DNA of 64,000 nt from Taeniopygia guttata (GCF_048771995.1 NC_133063.1:22507063-22571062); one strand, 5' to 3'; shown: positions 21,102 through 34,848, numbered from the stretch's first letter. The notes: a model not told the origin generated them from the sequence alone. A program made the numbers and translations.

Positions 21102-21966
21102 AATTTTAATTACCTTGTTAAACATCTTATTGAGGACTATGTGAATTGCATTATTTTCCTGGTGCATAAAATCCTTAAAGCTTCTCACACGTTCTTCAGA
21201 GGTTGAATGATCCCAGGTATAATGAGAAATTTCAATTAAGTAAAATTTTTTTAGTACCTAGCCATGGAACAACAATATTCATAATACGTATTTAATGCTT
21301 TGTAAGTATTAGAAAACAAAATCTGCAAAGATTTATTTTTTCATATGGTGCAAAAATAGCTCAGTAATAACCTCCTTCAAGTCAAGGGGGCTCCTTTTGA
21401 CTACCAATCTTTTCAGGACCAGTGCCTGAGCCTTTCTTTTCACTCTAGGTTGTTGTGTAGTGGTGTGGGGATTAGGGCTAAATCCAAAACTCCCTGAAAT
21501 CAGCAGGAAGATCTATCTTGTACCACAGGAAAGGCGAGGTCCAAAATGGGTTCCAGCCCCTTTTGTGGCAAAGACCTGTCCCCTAGCTGAAGCTTCTGTA
21601 TTTACTATAAATAAATTGTATCTGTCTACAAAAAGATGGTGTGGAAACACAGAGAACAAGCAGTCATTTCTTAAATAAACAAAACTTTAAGGATCTGTGA
21701 AGGAGATGTTGTCAGAGCAGTCAGATAGCACAGGTATTTTGTTTGCCAGTTATTTCAGCACCCAGAATTTGGAGCACTATTATGGGATAGCTACATAAAT
21801 TGTATGACCAAGTATTTTGAACTAACACTTTTGTTTTCAGAAGACTATCCCTGAATTTAAAAATAAAAGAGACGGATGTACTTTTCTAACCTTACACTGC
21901 CTGTGGAACTAGGAATTGAAATTTTTATTCATTTTAAGTGACATGCCCCAGGCCCCAAGGGCTCAC

Positions 21967-22112
21967 TTTACTCCCAGTTTGAGGGCAGGTTCTGCCTCCT
22001 CGAGAGTCTCCCGCAGCCGCTGCTGGTCCTGCTCTGTGTCCTTCAGGAATCTCTTCTGGTGATCCAGAACTTGGTCTCTGCTCCTCAGCTCCTCCGTTGC
22101 GTTAGAGAAGCT
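21967..22112 (-). CDS. CCDC171: Exon 16
   Basis: 146 bp, phase 0 to 2, acceptor GCTGGCAG. Two donors lie 5 bp apart, GTAAAG and GTGAGC. Only the distal GTGAGC keeps exon 17 open, so it is chosen. Coiled coil (SNATEELRSRDQVLDHQKRF). Confidence 0.85.
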
Positions 22113-22584
22113 CTGCCAGCAGACAGAGAGCAGAGTTACTCTTTAGCCCAAATAAACTTCACTTTATGCCATTGGCTACAGACCAACGTGGAAGACAAAT
22201 TTATTGCAAAGTAGATTTGGACCACTGCATACTAAGGTTTTATGAATTTCCTAGCTAAAGCATTACTGACTCAGAACCCTCCTAGTTTTTAGCATATTTG
22301 CTATGTATAAATGTGTTTTAGAAAACAAAATGATTGTAGGCAAAAAAAACAGAACAAACCCCATTTAAGACTTTTTCTTAAACTGTTAAAAGTAAAACAT
22401 AGATACCTTTAAAATTAAAAAAAAAAAAAAGTCTTTGAAGTGTTTCCTCAGTAGCCTAAAATTCCAGACTGAGTAGTGTGTGTGTGTATTTACTCCTGTT
22501 ACTTTATTTACACAAGGACTGCACTATCTGGCTTATTTAACAAAAGGTAAAATTCTTTTGAGTTTTCCAGAAGAATAATCTTAC

Positions 22585-22758
22585 CATCAGAGATACATTG
22601 GAGACTTGGCTTCTATCTGTGTCAATAAGTGAGCACGATTCCAGTTTATTACTCAGCTCCTGAAGCCGTCGCTGGTATTCTTGTAAAAGCAATCTTACCT
22701 CCTGCTCACGCTGCAAAGCATTTTCTAACTCCTCATGTATATTATCTTGGCTGATTTT
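22585..22758 (-). CDS. CCDC171: Exon 15
   Basis: 174 bp, phase 0 to 0, acceptor TTTCCAG, donor ATG/GTAAGA. Coiled coil (REQEVRLLLQEYQRRLQEL). Confidence 0.88.
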
Positions 22759-23484
22759 CTGGAAAGAGAAGCAAGCTGTGCCTGATTCTGTAATTATATT
22801 CAGTGGTTTCCCTACCAGTGAGTTCCACTTGCAAATATACAAAATTCTAAAACAAATGCATGCTTAGGATTAGTGTTTAAGTTTTTTTAACATGAAGACA
22901 GATCACAAAAAGAAGACGACAGACCAGTTAATTACTGTGTTTTTTATGAAAAGCATTCATGTAAAGTCTTGGCACTCATTATTCTATTCAAATTAGTACC
23001 CTAGGATGACAAACCTCAATATTTAGAAGGAAAAATATGCAGATCAATGTTCAAAATTTTAGTGATAACTTATTAACCCTTGTAAACACCTTTGTGGACT
23101 GTTCTTCTCCTCCAAAAACTGTTACAGAAAGAAGAAATAATTTTTCAAGGAAAGTTGTTATCTGCATTTCAACTACAATCTAAAATGTGATAATTTTCAT
23201 CTAACAGTCCCAAAACATTAAGGGAATAAAACCTGTCAAGAACAGAACTGAAGATGATTTAGATATTTTTGAGTAAAAAAATAAAAATCCATTTTACTAG
23301 CTAGGAAGAGGAAGGACAATGGGTGAGACATCTAGCTGATATTCTCTACTTGGAAGTGTTTGGACTGGGACAAACAACTACCAGGTTCTACCAACTAGGC
23401 TTCGGGTTAGGGGACCCACAGTGTTTCAGTAAGTCAATCAGCAACAGCAAAAAATTCAGGGGAATTTTGTGTTTTTGTGCTACT

Positions 23485-23570
23485 GAGAATGTAGGAAAAG
23501 CCTTTTTTTCCTTCTGCCATAAAGTTACTTCTTCGAGAAACAGACCCACTAAAATTTGTATTGTATTTAT
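23485..23570. repeat. Intronic repeat copy 1 (pairs with 25625-25705)
   Basis: GAGAATGTAGGAAAAG, then TTACTTCTTC and ACCCACTAAAATTTGTATT resemble the same series of words at 25.6 kb in the same order and orientation. Confidence 0.55.
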
Positions 23571-24000
23571 TATAACATTCATCAACATCCATACAGAGTT
23601 TAAACTGCTATATTTATATTTCATGAATTTCTCACGAACATTCTTATTGAATACCCTCATTCTAGCTGCCTTACTCTGTTGAAGTAAAATCTTCTTTTAG
23701 GATAGATAAATCATCACATCAACATTTCCAACAAATGGGAGAACCTGGACTGCTGAAGACCAAACTGCAATTTATACAGGATACCTCCTTCTACAAATCA
23801 AAAGGAAACTCCAGTGGAAAATGGGGCTTTCTGAATACATCTGTTTTCTAGTTTAGTGATATTTACAAGGCAAGGTTTCTGGAAAAGTCTGGTGGAAGTA
23901 AATAATTTTTATGCTTGTTTTCTAAAAGGACACAAATCAAAAATGTGAAGAAAGGAGAATCTCTTTGAAGCAAGAGAGCCTCCAAATCAAATGCACTTAC

Positions 24001-24180
24001 ATGCTGAAGTTCATTTAATTGCTCTTGCAGTCTGTGGGCTTTTTCAGCATCTTTTCGCATCTCATTGAAAGCCCATCTGCATTCTGCCAGCTGCAGCTGC
24101 AGGGAGCGGGACTCTACCTCTGCTGCATGAAGCCTTTGTGAAAATTCAAATATTTCTTGCTGCAAGATTGCAATGTTTCT
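24001..24180 (-). CDS. CCDC171: Exon 14
   Basis: 180 bp, phase 0 to 0, acceptor TGACAG, donor CAT/GTAAGT. Coiled coil with QRLHAAEVESRSLQLQL, the best family signature in the gene. Confidence 0.9.
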
Positions 24181-24815
24181 CTGTCAGCAAACGAAAACAA
24201 GTTGATGGGCTATAAAAACTGCTATTTTAGCAATAAAAGGAATCATATTTAAGGTCCAAGAAAATCAAGACAAAACTATAATTTTTTCCTCCACTTCTAA
24301 AAGACATACACAAGGGCAAAATTTGAACCTGTCACCTACCAAACTCACCAAGGACTGCTGCAAATTCTGTTTACAAAGAAGTACTATTTACACCTAAAGT
24401 CTACAATAAAAGATTATTGGAGAAAGTTTATCCTTTCATTTTGATTAAAGGGAAGAAGGTTATCTTTACTGAAAGAAAGGATAATAAACATGAGAAAGTA
24501 GAAAACCATAATAAAAAGCATCCTTAACATTTACATCAAGACAAAAGCAAATTTGGTCTTATAAGCTATTACAGATCTGATAGAACTTGAAAAAAAATCT
24601 TTTTCTTGGATACACTAAACATCCTCCAAAAATTCTTTGTCAATAAAAGAAAAGACCTATTCACACCCTAATATGTGACAAATCAACTTCTGAGTGTCCA
24701 TATAGTGGTACCTCATTGTCCTGGACTCATCACCAGCCTCAAACAAAATAAATGGTGCTATCAAGGGAGCTTCACTGTTGCTGTTTCCATGAAGGATGAC
24801 TGTAAATCTGCTTAC

Positions 24816-25042
24816 TGTGCTGGGCAGTCTGTCATACAATCCAGCTTCCAGGGCCTGGGCATTTACTCTGTGGAGCCCACGAGCCAGCCTCTGTATCAGG
24901 GAGTCCCTCTCCAGGTAAGCTCTGCCCCCGCAAGGTTTCCCCTGAACTGTCTCCATCAGTATGCTCAGGTTGTCCATCAGTTTTGCAAAGCAGTTCCTAG
25001 CTGCACTGATAAGTGAGTGTCCAGAAAGCCAGGAGTGCACAT
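24816..25042 (-). CDS. CCDC171: Exon 13
   Basis: 227 bp, phase 1 to 0, acceptor TTTCTTAAAG, donor ACA/GTAAGC. Encodes LISAARNCFAKLMDNLSILM and RVNAQALEAGLYDRL, strongly family-like. The intron after it (24181-24815) is absent from the copy at about 50.9 kb. Confidence 0.86.
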
Positions 25043-25619
25043 CTTTAAGAAACAACAACACAAAGAAAACATCAAGCAGGTTATTACTTTCCATTTCTTG
25101 TAATAACCCGTTCTTTTTAATTTATCCAGGATGGAACCAGTAAATATTCTGAAACACAGAATACTAAATCTGAAACACTATCCAAACTTTGCTTTTAAAG
25201 GATATGAATTAAAATTATTGAAAACAGCATGATCAAAGAAGAAAGTTCCTGAAACTGAATCTAAGCACATTTGATTCAATGACAACTTTTATACCAATTT
25301 AGTGTTTAGCCTTCTGGAAAATACATCACCTTGTCTTTCTCCTGCTATTTCCCTTTATTCACATAAATTATCCCTCTTCTAATATCCTCTTTTTCTGTGA
25401 CAAAATTGTGGGGATTCTGAAAGTAGAGATTGATAAAGAACAAGGGATTGCAGCAATGCAGATGAACCAAGGGAGCCTTTATCAGTTCTCACTGTAAATA
25501 AACTCCAGAAACACTCTCCAGCCTTCTGCTTCCATGGCTATATGCACTGAAAGGATAAAATATCCTATCAGCTGTTAAAGAAAATTAATCTGTTCCAACA
25601 GTACAGAGATGTGATCATT

Positions 25620-25705
25620 CGGAGAATGTAGAAGAGGGTTATCATTTTACCCTGCAATAAAATTGCTTCTTCAGGGAAACAGCCCCACTAAAATTTGAAT
25701 TCACT
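25620..25705. repeat. Intronic repeat copy 2 (pairs with 23485-23570)
   Basis: GAGAATGTAGAAGAGG, then TTGCTTCTTC and CCCCACTAAAATTTGAATT. An old segmental duplication or an unrecognised short interspersed element. Confidence 0.55.
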
Positions 25706-25888
25706 AGCTCAGGATATAACCTCTCGTCAAAGGTGTCTATCATAATATTCAGAAATATCTCTTCAGAGCTATGATCCAGAATAGTTTAGATAAAATCACA
25801 AAAATAGAAATGACATGACCACCCTGACTTTTTTTTTTGTTTTTTTTTTAAATATTTTTCTGCTACAATAATATACTATTAAAATTAC

Positions 25889-26005
25889 CTTGTTTGCAGA
25901 GAACATCCTCCAGTTCAGAGATGGAACTGACTATTGCAGTATAGAGGTTAGAGCTAGTCAACCAGTCAAGTGCTTCAATACAGTCAACTCCTTCCTCTTC
26001 AAAAC
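25889..26005 (-). CDS. CCDC171: Exon 12
   Basis: 117 bp, phase 1 to 1, acceptor TTTCCCAG, donor CAAG/GTAATT. Encodes an EEEGVDCIEALDWLTSSNLY-type helical segment. Confidence 0.86.
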
Positions 26006-26766
26006 CTGGGAAACAGAATTGCAGCTAGCAGGATAAGTGAAGCACTAAGATATGGCACACTGCTACATCCAGCTCTTTCAGAAATTAACCAAAAATAAGC
26101 ATATAAACAACAAATTAGCAAGACAATTTAGACCATTTTAAACATGCTTCCAGAATTACTAGAAAACAAAACAAAACCAAAAAAAGTAGATGAATCTTCT
26201 AAATTGAAAAACATTTTTGATACCATTTATCCTTGCAGAGGGAAGTATAAACTGGTCTGGCAACAGAAAGGGGCAAGTAGACATAATCTCTAAAGAAAAT
26301 TTCAAAATCCTATGCTAATATTTTACCTGACTCAGAAAGCAATTTTTGTGGTATTTTGTGGGTTTTATAAGGAAATAAATATTAAAAATTATTAAAAATT
26401 GAAGAAGAAATACCTTTTGTAAAAAGAAAAATTTAAAAAATGGTGACAGTTAATAATTTAGGAACATTGCAAGATATTTACCATAGAGAAGATGCTGTAG
26501 GTCCTAGTTCTGAAATCCATAACACAAATATCAAAAATATCAGATAGTGTTGAGTTCATGTGCATAATCGCAATTTTACCTGCAATGCTTAATATAAGAC
26601 TAGGCATTTCCTCTTAGAGTGAAATACATTTGCCAAGCAACATAAAAAAGATAAATAATATTTGTCCAAATGTCATTAAATAGGTCTTTATGCCCCAGCA
26701 ATAATAATAATCTTGCTCTTTTTTATTCCCTGACTAAGAAATTTGACATAAGAACATTTCACTTAC

Positions 26767-27268
26767 GTGACACATGCCTGCCTCTGGATTCTCCCACACA
26801 AACTTGAATTCCAGTGCATCCTCTGGAGCCATCTGTCCAGACGAAAAAGGTGCAAGAATGTCGGGCCAGAGCCCTCAGCCTGTGAGCGGCCAGAACTGCA
26901 ATCACAGCTCTTCGGAAGATGTAAACCAGGCGCTTGGCTCTTCTCTGCCCCAGCCTGCCTTTGCCTTGGCTGTTTCCCACGTTAGTAGGGAGAGCATAAA
27001 GGAGGCTGATGATCTTCTGGTTCAATAATTTGTGGTGCTTCACCTGTTCCTGGAGAATGTCTCTTTGGCAAGACAGAGCGCACAGTCTGCCGTAGAGAGG
27101 ACACAGGGCCCCTGACAGCAGTGCGCAGGCTGCCAGCAGGGATGGACGTGCCTTGGGATCATTTGATAATGTATTTGTCCTGGAATTGTTTTTGTGGGCC
27201 AGCTTCTCGTGGATTTGTTCAGGGCCATACAGTTTTTGCCTGGTTTTCTGCACTGTTTCTTCACCTTC
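26767..27268 (-). CDS. CCDC171: Exon 11 (largest internal exon)
   Basis: 502 bp, phase 0 to 1, acceptor TCTGTCGCAG, donor CAC/GTAAGT. Encodes 167 residues that look more globular-helical than coiled: SLLAACALLSGALCPLYGRL, QRDILQEQVKHHKLLNQKI, RRAVIAVLAAHRLRALARHS. The same block is present, decayed, in the intron-less copy at 51.2-51.66 kb. Confidence 0.87.
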
Positions 27269-28462
27269 CTGCGACAGAAACAAACCAAACAAGAACGGAA
27301 GAAATATTAACTAGATGGTTTTTACCTAGACAAGAGCAAAAAGAAAATTCTTAGCTTTGCCATTCGAATTATGCACTAAAGGAGTCAAAAATTCTTAGTA
27401 ATGATGGTGATGGGAGTATCTCTTCTAGTAAGCAATTCCAGAATCAGATATATGAAACCACAGCAATGGTAGAAGGGAAATTTACATGATCATCAACTGC
27501 AAATTTAACTCCTGATTTCTAACAACAATCCACCAATATGGTGACAGCTCACAGAAGGCCCAACACCTCTTGTCTGCCCACAATACAGTTTTGTGAGTTG
27601 ACTTAACAATAGTAATAACATCCTCCAATTTCAGAGAGAGAACTGCTCTACCAAGCAGAAAGCCAGTGTAAGTGGGAGGGAAAAGGTAAGGAAGGCTTGA
27701 ACCTGAAAGGAGACCGATTAAATTTTTCAGCATGCAAAGACTTCCAGTCCTGAAATCTGCACCAATTACAGCCTTATTCTTTGAAGTTAAGTTGCAGCAA
27801 CTCACAAATAAGAAGGGACATCTATTTCCTTAATTCACAATGCTTTTAATTCAAACAGGTGTGAAGGAATGTGGTGGTAAGACAGTAAATGGTGGTTGTG
27901 GAATAATGGATAACATTTTGGATTGCAAATAACTCATCTAACAAGCAGTGGCAGTTAAACACTTTAAAACCACTTCTCACTGTAGTAGTACTAAAGCAGA
28001 GTCACTTAACACTTGAAATCTACCACTGTTCTTAGGGTCAGTACAAAGGTAATTAAATTTATCCACAGGTAACACCACATTATTGTTACTCCATACCATC
28101 TCTGCAAATGGTGATGCTGAAAAAGTAGCTGCTGCCCTTAGTAATTCTTAAAAAAAGGAAATTCGATCTTACAGCTTTAGCACTCTCAGAAAAAAAAATA
28201 AATTCTACCACTATAGATGAAATCAGGCTTTTCAGCTGAGGCCGTAGACCAAATTCTCTTTAACAAATGCTTCAACAAGGTAATTTATTTCTTAAGTGAT
28301 GTCAATATTATCACAGTGATGAGTTGGTTTGTTGTTTGGATTTTTTTACTTTAAAAATATACTAACATTCCCAAATTACCTTAAACTGCTTAGGGCCTTA
28401 AACTACTGAAAGAATACATTAAATGTTACAAGAAAAAATATTAGAAGTTCCCAGCACCATAC

Positions 28463-28651
28463 CTGTGCTCTGGCATGAACCTCTGCAAGCATATTTGAGT
28501 ACTGCTCTTCAAGATATCGCCTTTCTTTCTGCCAGCAATGTTCCTGTGCTTTTAACTGTTCAGACATTTTCTCAAAAGCATCCTCCTGCTTCTGCTGAAG
28601 GTCATTCATAGTGTCAGTCTTGTGCTTGCAAATATATTCTAGGTGAGATAT
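28463..28651 (-). CDS. CCDC171: Exon 10
   Basis: 189 bp, phase 0 to 0, acceptor CACACAG, donor CAG/GTATGG. Coiled coil (DLQQKQEDAFEKMSEQLKAQ). Confidence 0.86.
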
Positions 28652-29040
28652 CTGTGTGACAAGCATTTAAGAAGAAATTGTTATTTACCTTTTCACTTTG
28701 AGTCAAACACAGACTATTCCAGCATAAAATCTAAACTGTAATTTCTTCAAAATTTTCATTAAAACTAAGTAAAATCCTTTCATAGCAGAATAATTACTTG
28801 GTTCTCAAAACAAAACTGAAATATATTTTGAAACAAAGTGTTTTATTTGGTTTTGGTTCTGCCATCTTTTTACCATCTTGCAGATATCTGTCTCCTTCTT
28901 TGTAGGAAACCTGAGCCAGACATTTCAAACATTTTTTTTAAACAATTGTATTAAATTTTAGTATATAAGTAAATTAGTAATCCAAGTATATACTTTAGAA
29001 ATTTGTAATGATTGCAAACAATTATTAAAAACAGCATTTA

Positions 29041-29160
29041 ATTTTTTGTTTTGTTTGGTTTTTTGGTTGGGTTTTGCTTTTGTTTGGTTATTTTTTTGTT
29101 TGTTTGTTTTGTTTTGTTTTGTTTTGTTTTGTTTTGTTTTATTTTGTTTTGTTTTGTTGT
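29041..29160. repeat. (GTTTT)n microsatellite
   Basis: T/G-rich tract with a regular GTTTT core at 29099-29157, in an intron of the coiled-coil gene. Confidence 0.9.
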
Positions 29161-30378
29161 TGAAAAGCCAAGACATTCCAGATTATTATTAAGTTTTTAA
29201 ACAATTTCAGGAAAAACATAGAGAATGTTTCCTTACAAAGAGCTCATAAGTTTATGATGTGTTTTCAACAAGCATGAAGGGATTCACTCTTGTGGTTTAA
29301 CACTGCACCTCCCATGCAAATTAAATGGAGGAATGAACCAAGCCAACAACGATCCCCAAATGTATACACCTGCATTTTTTTACTAGAAAATATCAGCAAG
29401 ACACTTCCAGATAAATCACGCTAAGTTGTAGGAAAAGAATCTTTGTACAACACGGTCTAAAATCCCAGAAAAGCTGCTAAGAACATGAGAAGAGTCCTAG
29501 AGGCCCCACAACCAGTCTCAGTAACAAGGCTTAATTAAAAAGCAAGCACATCAAGACACAAACCCCACAAACACTGCCAACAATATTCACCCCCTTCTCT
29601 TCCCATCTCTTTCCTTCTCCCTTTCTTCTTCTACTACAAAAGAGAAATAAGCCAGAAAACAAAGTGAAACCCTGAAGAGTTGCTTAGCCACTCTTAGCTT
29701 AGTCTCTGCAGCCAGCTGACCTATTTAAAAAAGGTTGTTTTTTTTTTTCTAAAAACACAAGATTTTCTGGGAAGAAAGGCCACACAAGCTTACTTGCATT
29801 AATATCACTCAGAAAAGTACAGCTCATCTTTCACACAAATACTGACATGTTTTAGAAAAGGTATTTGTATTGTGTTTCTGAAAAAAAAATGTCATAATTC
29901 AAAAGTTACAATTAAACAAAAAACCCTACACTGGAATTCTTCTTTCTCTATTATTCTTCTGAATAATAAACACATAATTTAAAGACGGTATTCCTGGAGA
30001 AAATGTATTTTGCCTATGTATTATGGTAAAATGAAGACTTGCTTTATGACTGTAAATGACTACATTCTGTGAATTTCTTCATCAATAAGATGAATTGATT
30101 ATCTTTTAATTAGGTCCCTGTGGCTAGTATCAGATAGTCCTTTCAGAATGTCCTGCACAGAGGGTGGAGCTGAGCGACTTGATGCACACTCCAGTCGCAT
30201 CTAAATGCTCACAGCAGCAGCATCAAACTGAGCAGTGGACCAGCCATAATTAAAGGTGTTCATTTGTTAATGTCCAAATCCTCTTGGGGGGATGACCATC
30301 ACTCCTTTTTAACGAGACTGCAGTGTGCACAAATGTCACTGAGCTCAGCAGAGGCAGCTGATGCCTGGGGACACTCAC

Positions 30379-30546
30379 CCTCTCCTTAGCCTTGTGGAAG
30401 TTCAAGATCAGGGCTTCAACATTCTCACGCAAGAGTGCACAAAGCTCTGTCCATGGTAACTCTTCCGGGGGGACGGCTGAATATTTGGAAAGCACATGGG
30501 CGTTTGCCATGCTCTGGTATAAGTTTAGGAGGATGGACAACTCCCT
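30379..30546 (-). CDS. CCDC171: Exon 9
   Basis: 168 bp, phase 0 to 0, acceptor GTTCCAG, donor AGG/GTGAGT. Encodes a Leu-rich helical block (ELSILLNLYQSMANAHVL, then ELPWTELCALLRENVEAL). Confidence 0.85.
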
Positions 30547-33153
30547 CTGGAACACGAAGAAAAATTAATTGCTGTAGCTGGGCAATGTTAAAATCAAAAG
30601 AGAGGCATCATATGTGCAGTAGCAGTGCTGCGTGCAGCTGAAAACAAGCCCTTAAAGTTCATTCTCACAGCTTTACAAAATTCCTCAGTTAATTTCTTAT
30701 AATTGCAGCCATAATAGTGTATAATCTTACAGCAGAGTAAGAAAACAGATTTCCCAAAATTTATCTTTAAAAAGATAAAAAAATTTAAATTTATCCACAA
30801 TATGTCTATAAAATATGTGAATAAATCCCATTCCTGTTGAGGCCACAATAGTGACCTGGCACAGATAAAAATCTCCATGCTCTTAGTGGATGCAATTCAT
30901 TCTCCCATGTTAATACTTTGAGAGGCATTCAAACTGTGCCCCCACACAACTGCACAGCACACGGAAAACAGTCCAGTTGGCTTGGCAGCACAACACACCA
31001 TAAATTAATTTAAACATTTGTTTTGCATGGGTTATATAAAATTTAATCGCTGGCCAAAATAGGCCTACAGCTCCATCAGTCAAACTCCACAAGCCATGCC
31101 TCATTTCTTTACAGTGATTTTAATCAGTGGTATAATAAATTGATTCAGGTTATAAATAAATTTTAGCAACAACAGCATGCAGTAGAAATTCAATTCTTTA
31201 TACTTTTAGTACAGGCAAGTGACTTAGAAACTTTTATTAGGCTAATAGAAAGCTGTTTCTCAAATGCCATGACACAAAGTATGTAAACCACTGTATCAGT
31301 ACAGCCAGAGCTCAAGAAAAGATTCTCAGACTAGAGCGGAAAGAACATATTCAGGGAGCATAAAAGTGGTATAAAATATGAAAGAATACTGTATTGGTCA
31401 GGAAAGCAGGAAGGGAAAATGAAGGGAAGAGAACACACTGACATTTTCACACGGTTTTGGCATGGGTATAGCGAAGACCAACAGCAATATATTAAATCTT
31501 ATCCATACTTAGTTTTTGCTACAGACTTCCACTTTTTCATTCTGGGAAACAAAATCAAGGCTGTCTTAATGGAGTAAATAGGATCACATACAGGCACTCC
31601 TGCTTCCCAAACAAATCCAAACAGCTTTGGGAAAAATATAAAGCCAACCAAGGCAATAGATATTTAATCCCATAAGGGAACCACTAATACAACTCTTCCA
31701 AAAATGTGTATTTTTATCAGCTGCTCAGGACAGTCCTGTGCTTTGAAATCTTTTGAATAAAACAATTAAAACAACCAGCTCTGTGAATATGAAAGTGAGT
31801 CAATCCTTTTATTTTTAACCTTTCAGAAATACAACATTAATTTTGAGTACACCATAATACATTACCAGAAATCTTGATCATGAATGAAATCTTGTACTGA
31901 ATTCTTGTCATGTATAACATATATTTTACTGAGGAATACAGATAAAAAGGAAAACTCCTACCACAGCAACACCTAGCAAGCACTTAAGGTTTCTGGTAGA
32001 ACATTTTCAGCTTGTAATTGTGTTTCATAGTTATAAATAGCAATCATCAATGCCTGTAGTTAGACCAGACAGTTGCTTTTCTCTCTATGCATTCCTTTTG
32101 TGCCTGATGAAATTACTTTTTCAGGCTAACTAGGCCAGCAAATGTCTTTTAATACATTAATACTTGCATGGAAGAAGCTGTTCTTTCAGAGAGAAAGGAA
32201 AAAGAAGGTTCTGGTTTTATTTTTCTTCAATTTGTGAATTACAGATCTGCCTGCGCAGCGGACAACACTAAGACAAAGTATAGAACAATTCCGTCAACTG
32301 AACAAAAGACACCCACAAATCTGAAGACTCTGTTGTACAGGTCTCTGCTCTTGTCAACAGGGAACAGACCTGATGTACCTTCCATGCTCCAAGCTCTGAG
32401 AGAGAAAGAGGAGAAGTTTCCAAGCCACCACCACCAAAAGTTAATATTGCTAAGAGTAGAAACAGAGCAAATATTACCACACAATGAAAGGAGAGATTTT
32501 CTAGGCATGCTAAGAACTTTCCTTCGTCCCTGCTGCTATGTGAAAAGATGGCACAATTTTTATTCAAGGTGTAGCTGGATAAAGAGAGTAGAAAGGCCCA
32601 AAGTGGTCATATAAGAGGAGAAAGTTTTCAGAAAATAATCCAGTAATATACAGCCATTGTGCCAAATCCACAGCAAAACAAACTAAAAACAAAACAACAA
32701 CAAAAAATCCCCTCTGCTTTTCTACCTGAAAGTTTGAAACAATTTTCAAGCAAATTTTACAGTCAAATACTTGCACTAAAACTAAAAGGGTTTATGAAAT
32801 AGAAGAAAACCTTTCTACAGTGGTAGCTAATAAAACTTGACAAAAAATTTGTGTAGAAAGGCAGAACATTCTTCACATGAAATCGTAATACATATCTACA
32901 AAATGCCTTCTTAATTAGGAATGCCAGTACATCATACCCAGACTTAAAAAATTATCTTCTCAAAGGCACTGGTTACATTTATTCCTGTATTAAATTCTTA
33001 AAAAGGTAGCATAATAACAAACAGGGTAAGAGAATGGCAGAGTTCTTCCACAGCTCAGCACAGCAAATGCAGCAAATCCTCACCACAGTAAATATTTTGA
33101 CAGTATATTTTAAAAAACCTAAACAATGTGTGCCATGGGTTTTTTTCCCTTAC

Positions 33154-33274
33154 TATTGAGCCTTCATCCAGGGTGAAGCTGGCTGTAGCATCCACTAATG
33201 TCCCAAAGGATTCTTCAGTTTCCTTCCTTTCCTCAGCCTCGTCTCTCCATTGCACATTTAAGGATGAATGCTGT
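33154..33274 (-). CDS. CCDC171: Exon 8
   Basis: 121 bp, phase 2 to 0, donor ATA/GTAAGG, acceptor TCACAAAG. Encodes EEFG-type acidic helix (RKETEESFGTLVDATASF). Confidence 0.78.
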
Positions 33275-34723
33275 CTTTGTGAACTGGAAAGTTTCCGCAA
33301 TAAGATACTTTAACCAAAATTGCTTTTGTCAAATGCAGTATATTCTTTTAAAGGCTTATTAATGGATATGGCAGATACCACATTAGCACATCACATGGCT
33401 TCTGAAGCTGCTTGCCTTTCTTAATTGAAGAAAGAAATTTATATTCCTTCTAAGAAAGGCTTTTGAAGTGGTTATATTTTCAGTTACCAAGCCTTGTATC
33501 ACGCAATTCAATAGATTCATATTTGGATATGGCCTGAAAATTAGATATAACAAACAGAATTCTTCATATTTTAATTAACACAACAGCTCTCATGGTCTCT
33601 CTCTCAGAGAGACTACATCACATCTTGCATCATCAACCCTGATTTCACGTACAGTTCTCACTCCTAAGATTTCCTCATGCCTGACTCTACTCTGGCGTGA
33701 CTTTTAAAGCAGACTACCCAGAATGTGAATCTGTTCTTTTACTGTATCAGTCAGGAAAGCAAGAGCCTGGCATGACCAAACAGGCAGCTGATGAGGACAC
33801 TACAAGGCCATAAAACAGCACAAAGGAGACAGAATCAGAGAGAGGAATCCAAGGAAGAATTTAAAAAGATTGCCTGACTATTTAGGCATGGTGTCAGAAA
33901 AGCGAAAAAGCTTGCTTAAAATTTATGTTTGCAAAGGCTGACAAAGGCTTTTCCAGCTCAAGTTTTAAGTATATCTTACTAAAAAAACATCTCCATAACC
34001 ATGACTCTTGAATGAGCTGCGCAGGAAACTTGCTTTTTTGTAGGAAAACCAGTTTCTTTCTTTCTCCACTACTCCTTGTGTAAGCCAACACAAACACCTG
34101 TGTATACAGACCCATACAGTTCAAGGCTGAAAGGGAGGTCACCCAAGCTCTGTTACCACAGACACAGCAGACTGTGCTGGGCAGGGAACATTCCAAGAGA
34201 TTTCCTCTGCTCTCACACATTTCAGTATTTTTTTCCACCGTTTAAAGCTTTCTACAGCCATTCAAAGTTGAAAACAAAGATTAGCCACTATAAATGATAC
34301 ACATCTTCTTGACAGGAATCTTGGAGATTCAAGAGAGTCACTAAGGTGGAAAATAATGTCTTCATAATAAGAATATATCTAGAATGTAGATAGAAAAGCC
34401 ATCTTTTCTAGACCTGCTGGCTATGTTTTCCTACACTCACCCCAACCACCACTGGAGGCTGGAGCCTACCATAACTACGATTTTCAAAAGTTTTGGTTTG
34501 GCAAATAGTCTGTAACAGGCCAGTTATTATCTGTACCCACTTACTATACCTTTGGTTATCGATACAGGACTGTTATTAATGGACTGCCAGGTTCTGAACC
34601 TTTTGTTTGGTTTGGCACATTGCACTAGATTTTCTGCTGACTGAAAATTGCAGGGAATGTAAACTACGAGTTGTACTCAAGTTGTCTGCTGCCATTTTGC
34701 AACACCTTTAAAAGGAAACTTAC

Positions 34724-34848
34724 ACTTTTTTTCCTCTCTCATGTGCATCTTCTGACTCTCTGAAATCTTTCCTTGCCACCCCTGAAAAAACTTCTCTCAT
34801 GCCGTGCTGCTCTTCACTTAAAGCATCTTCAAGTTCTTGAATTCTCAA
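34724..34848 (-). CDS. CCDC171: Exon 7
   Basis: 125 bp, phase 0 to 2, donor AAAGT/GTAAGT. The acceptor TTGGTAG lacks a strong pyrimidine tract. Encodes LRIQELEDALSEEQHGMREV and a charged tail. Confidence 0.75.

Noticed and set aside
21114..21180. Possible extra minus-strand exon (FKDFMHQENNAIHIVLNKMF) with a GTAATT donor
   Set aside because: It needs phase 1 in and gives phase 0 out, while exons 16 and 17 join directly in phase 2 and restore a natural sequence. It may be a decoy or a relic exon.
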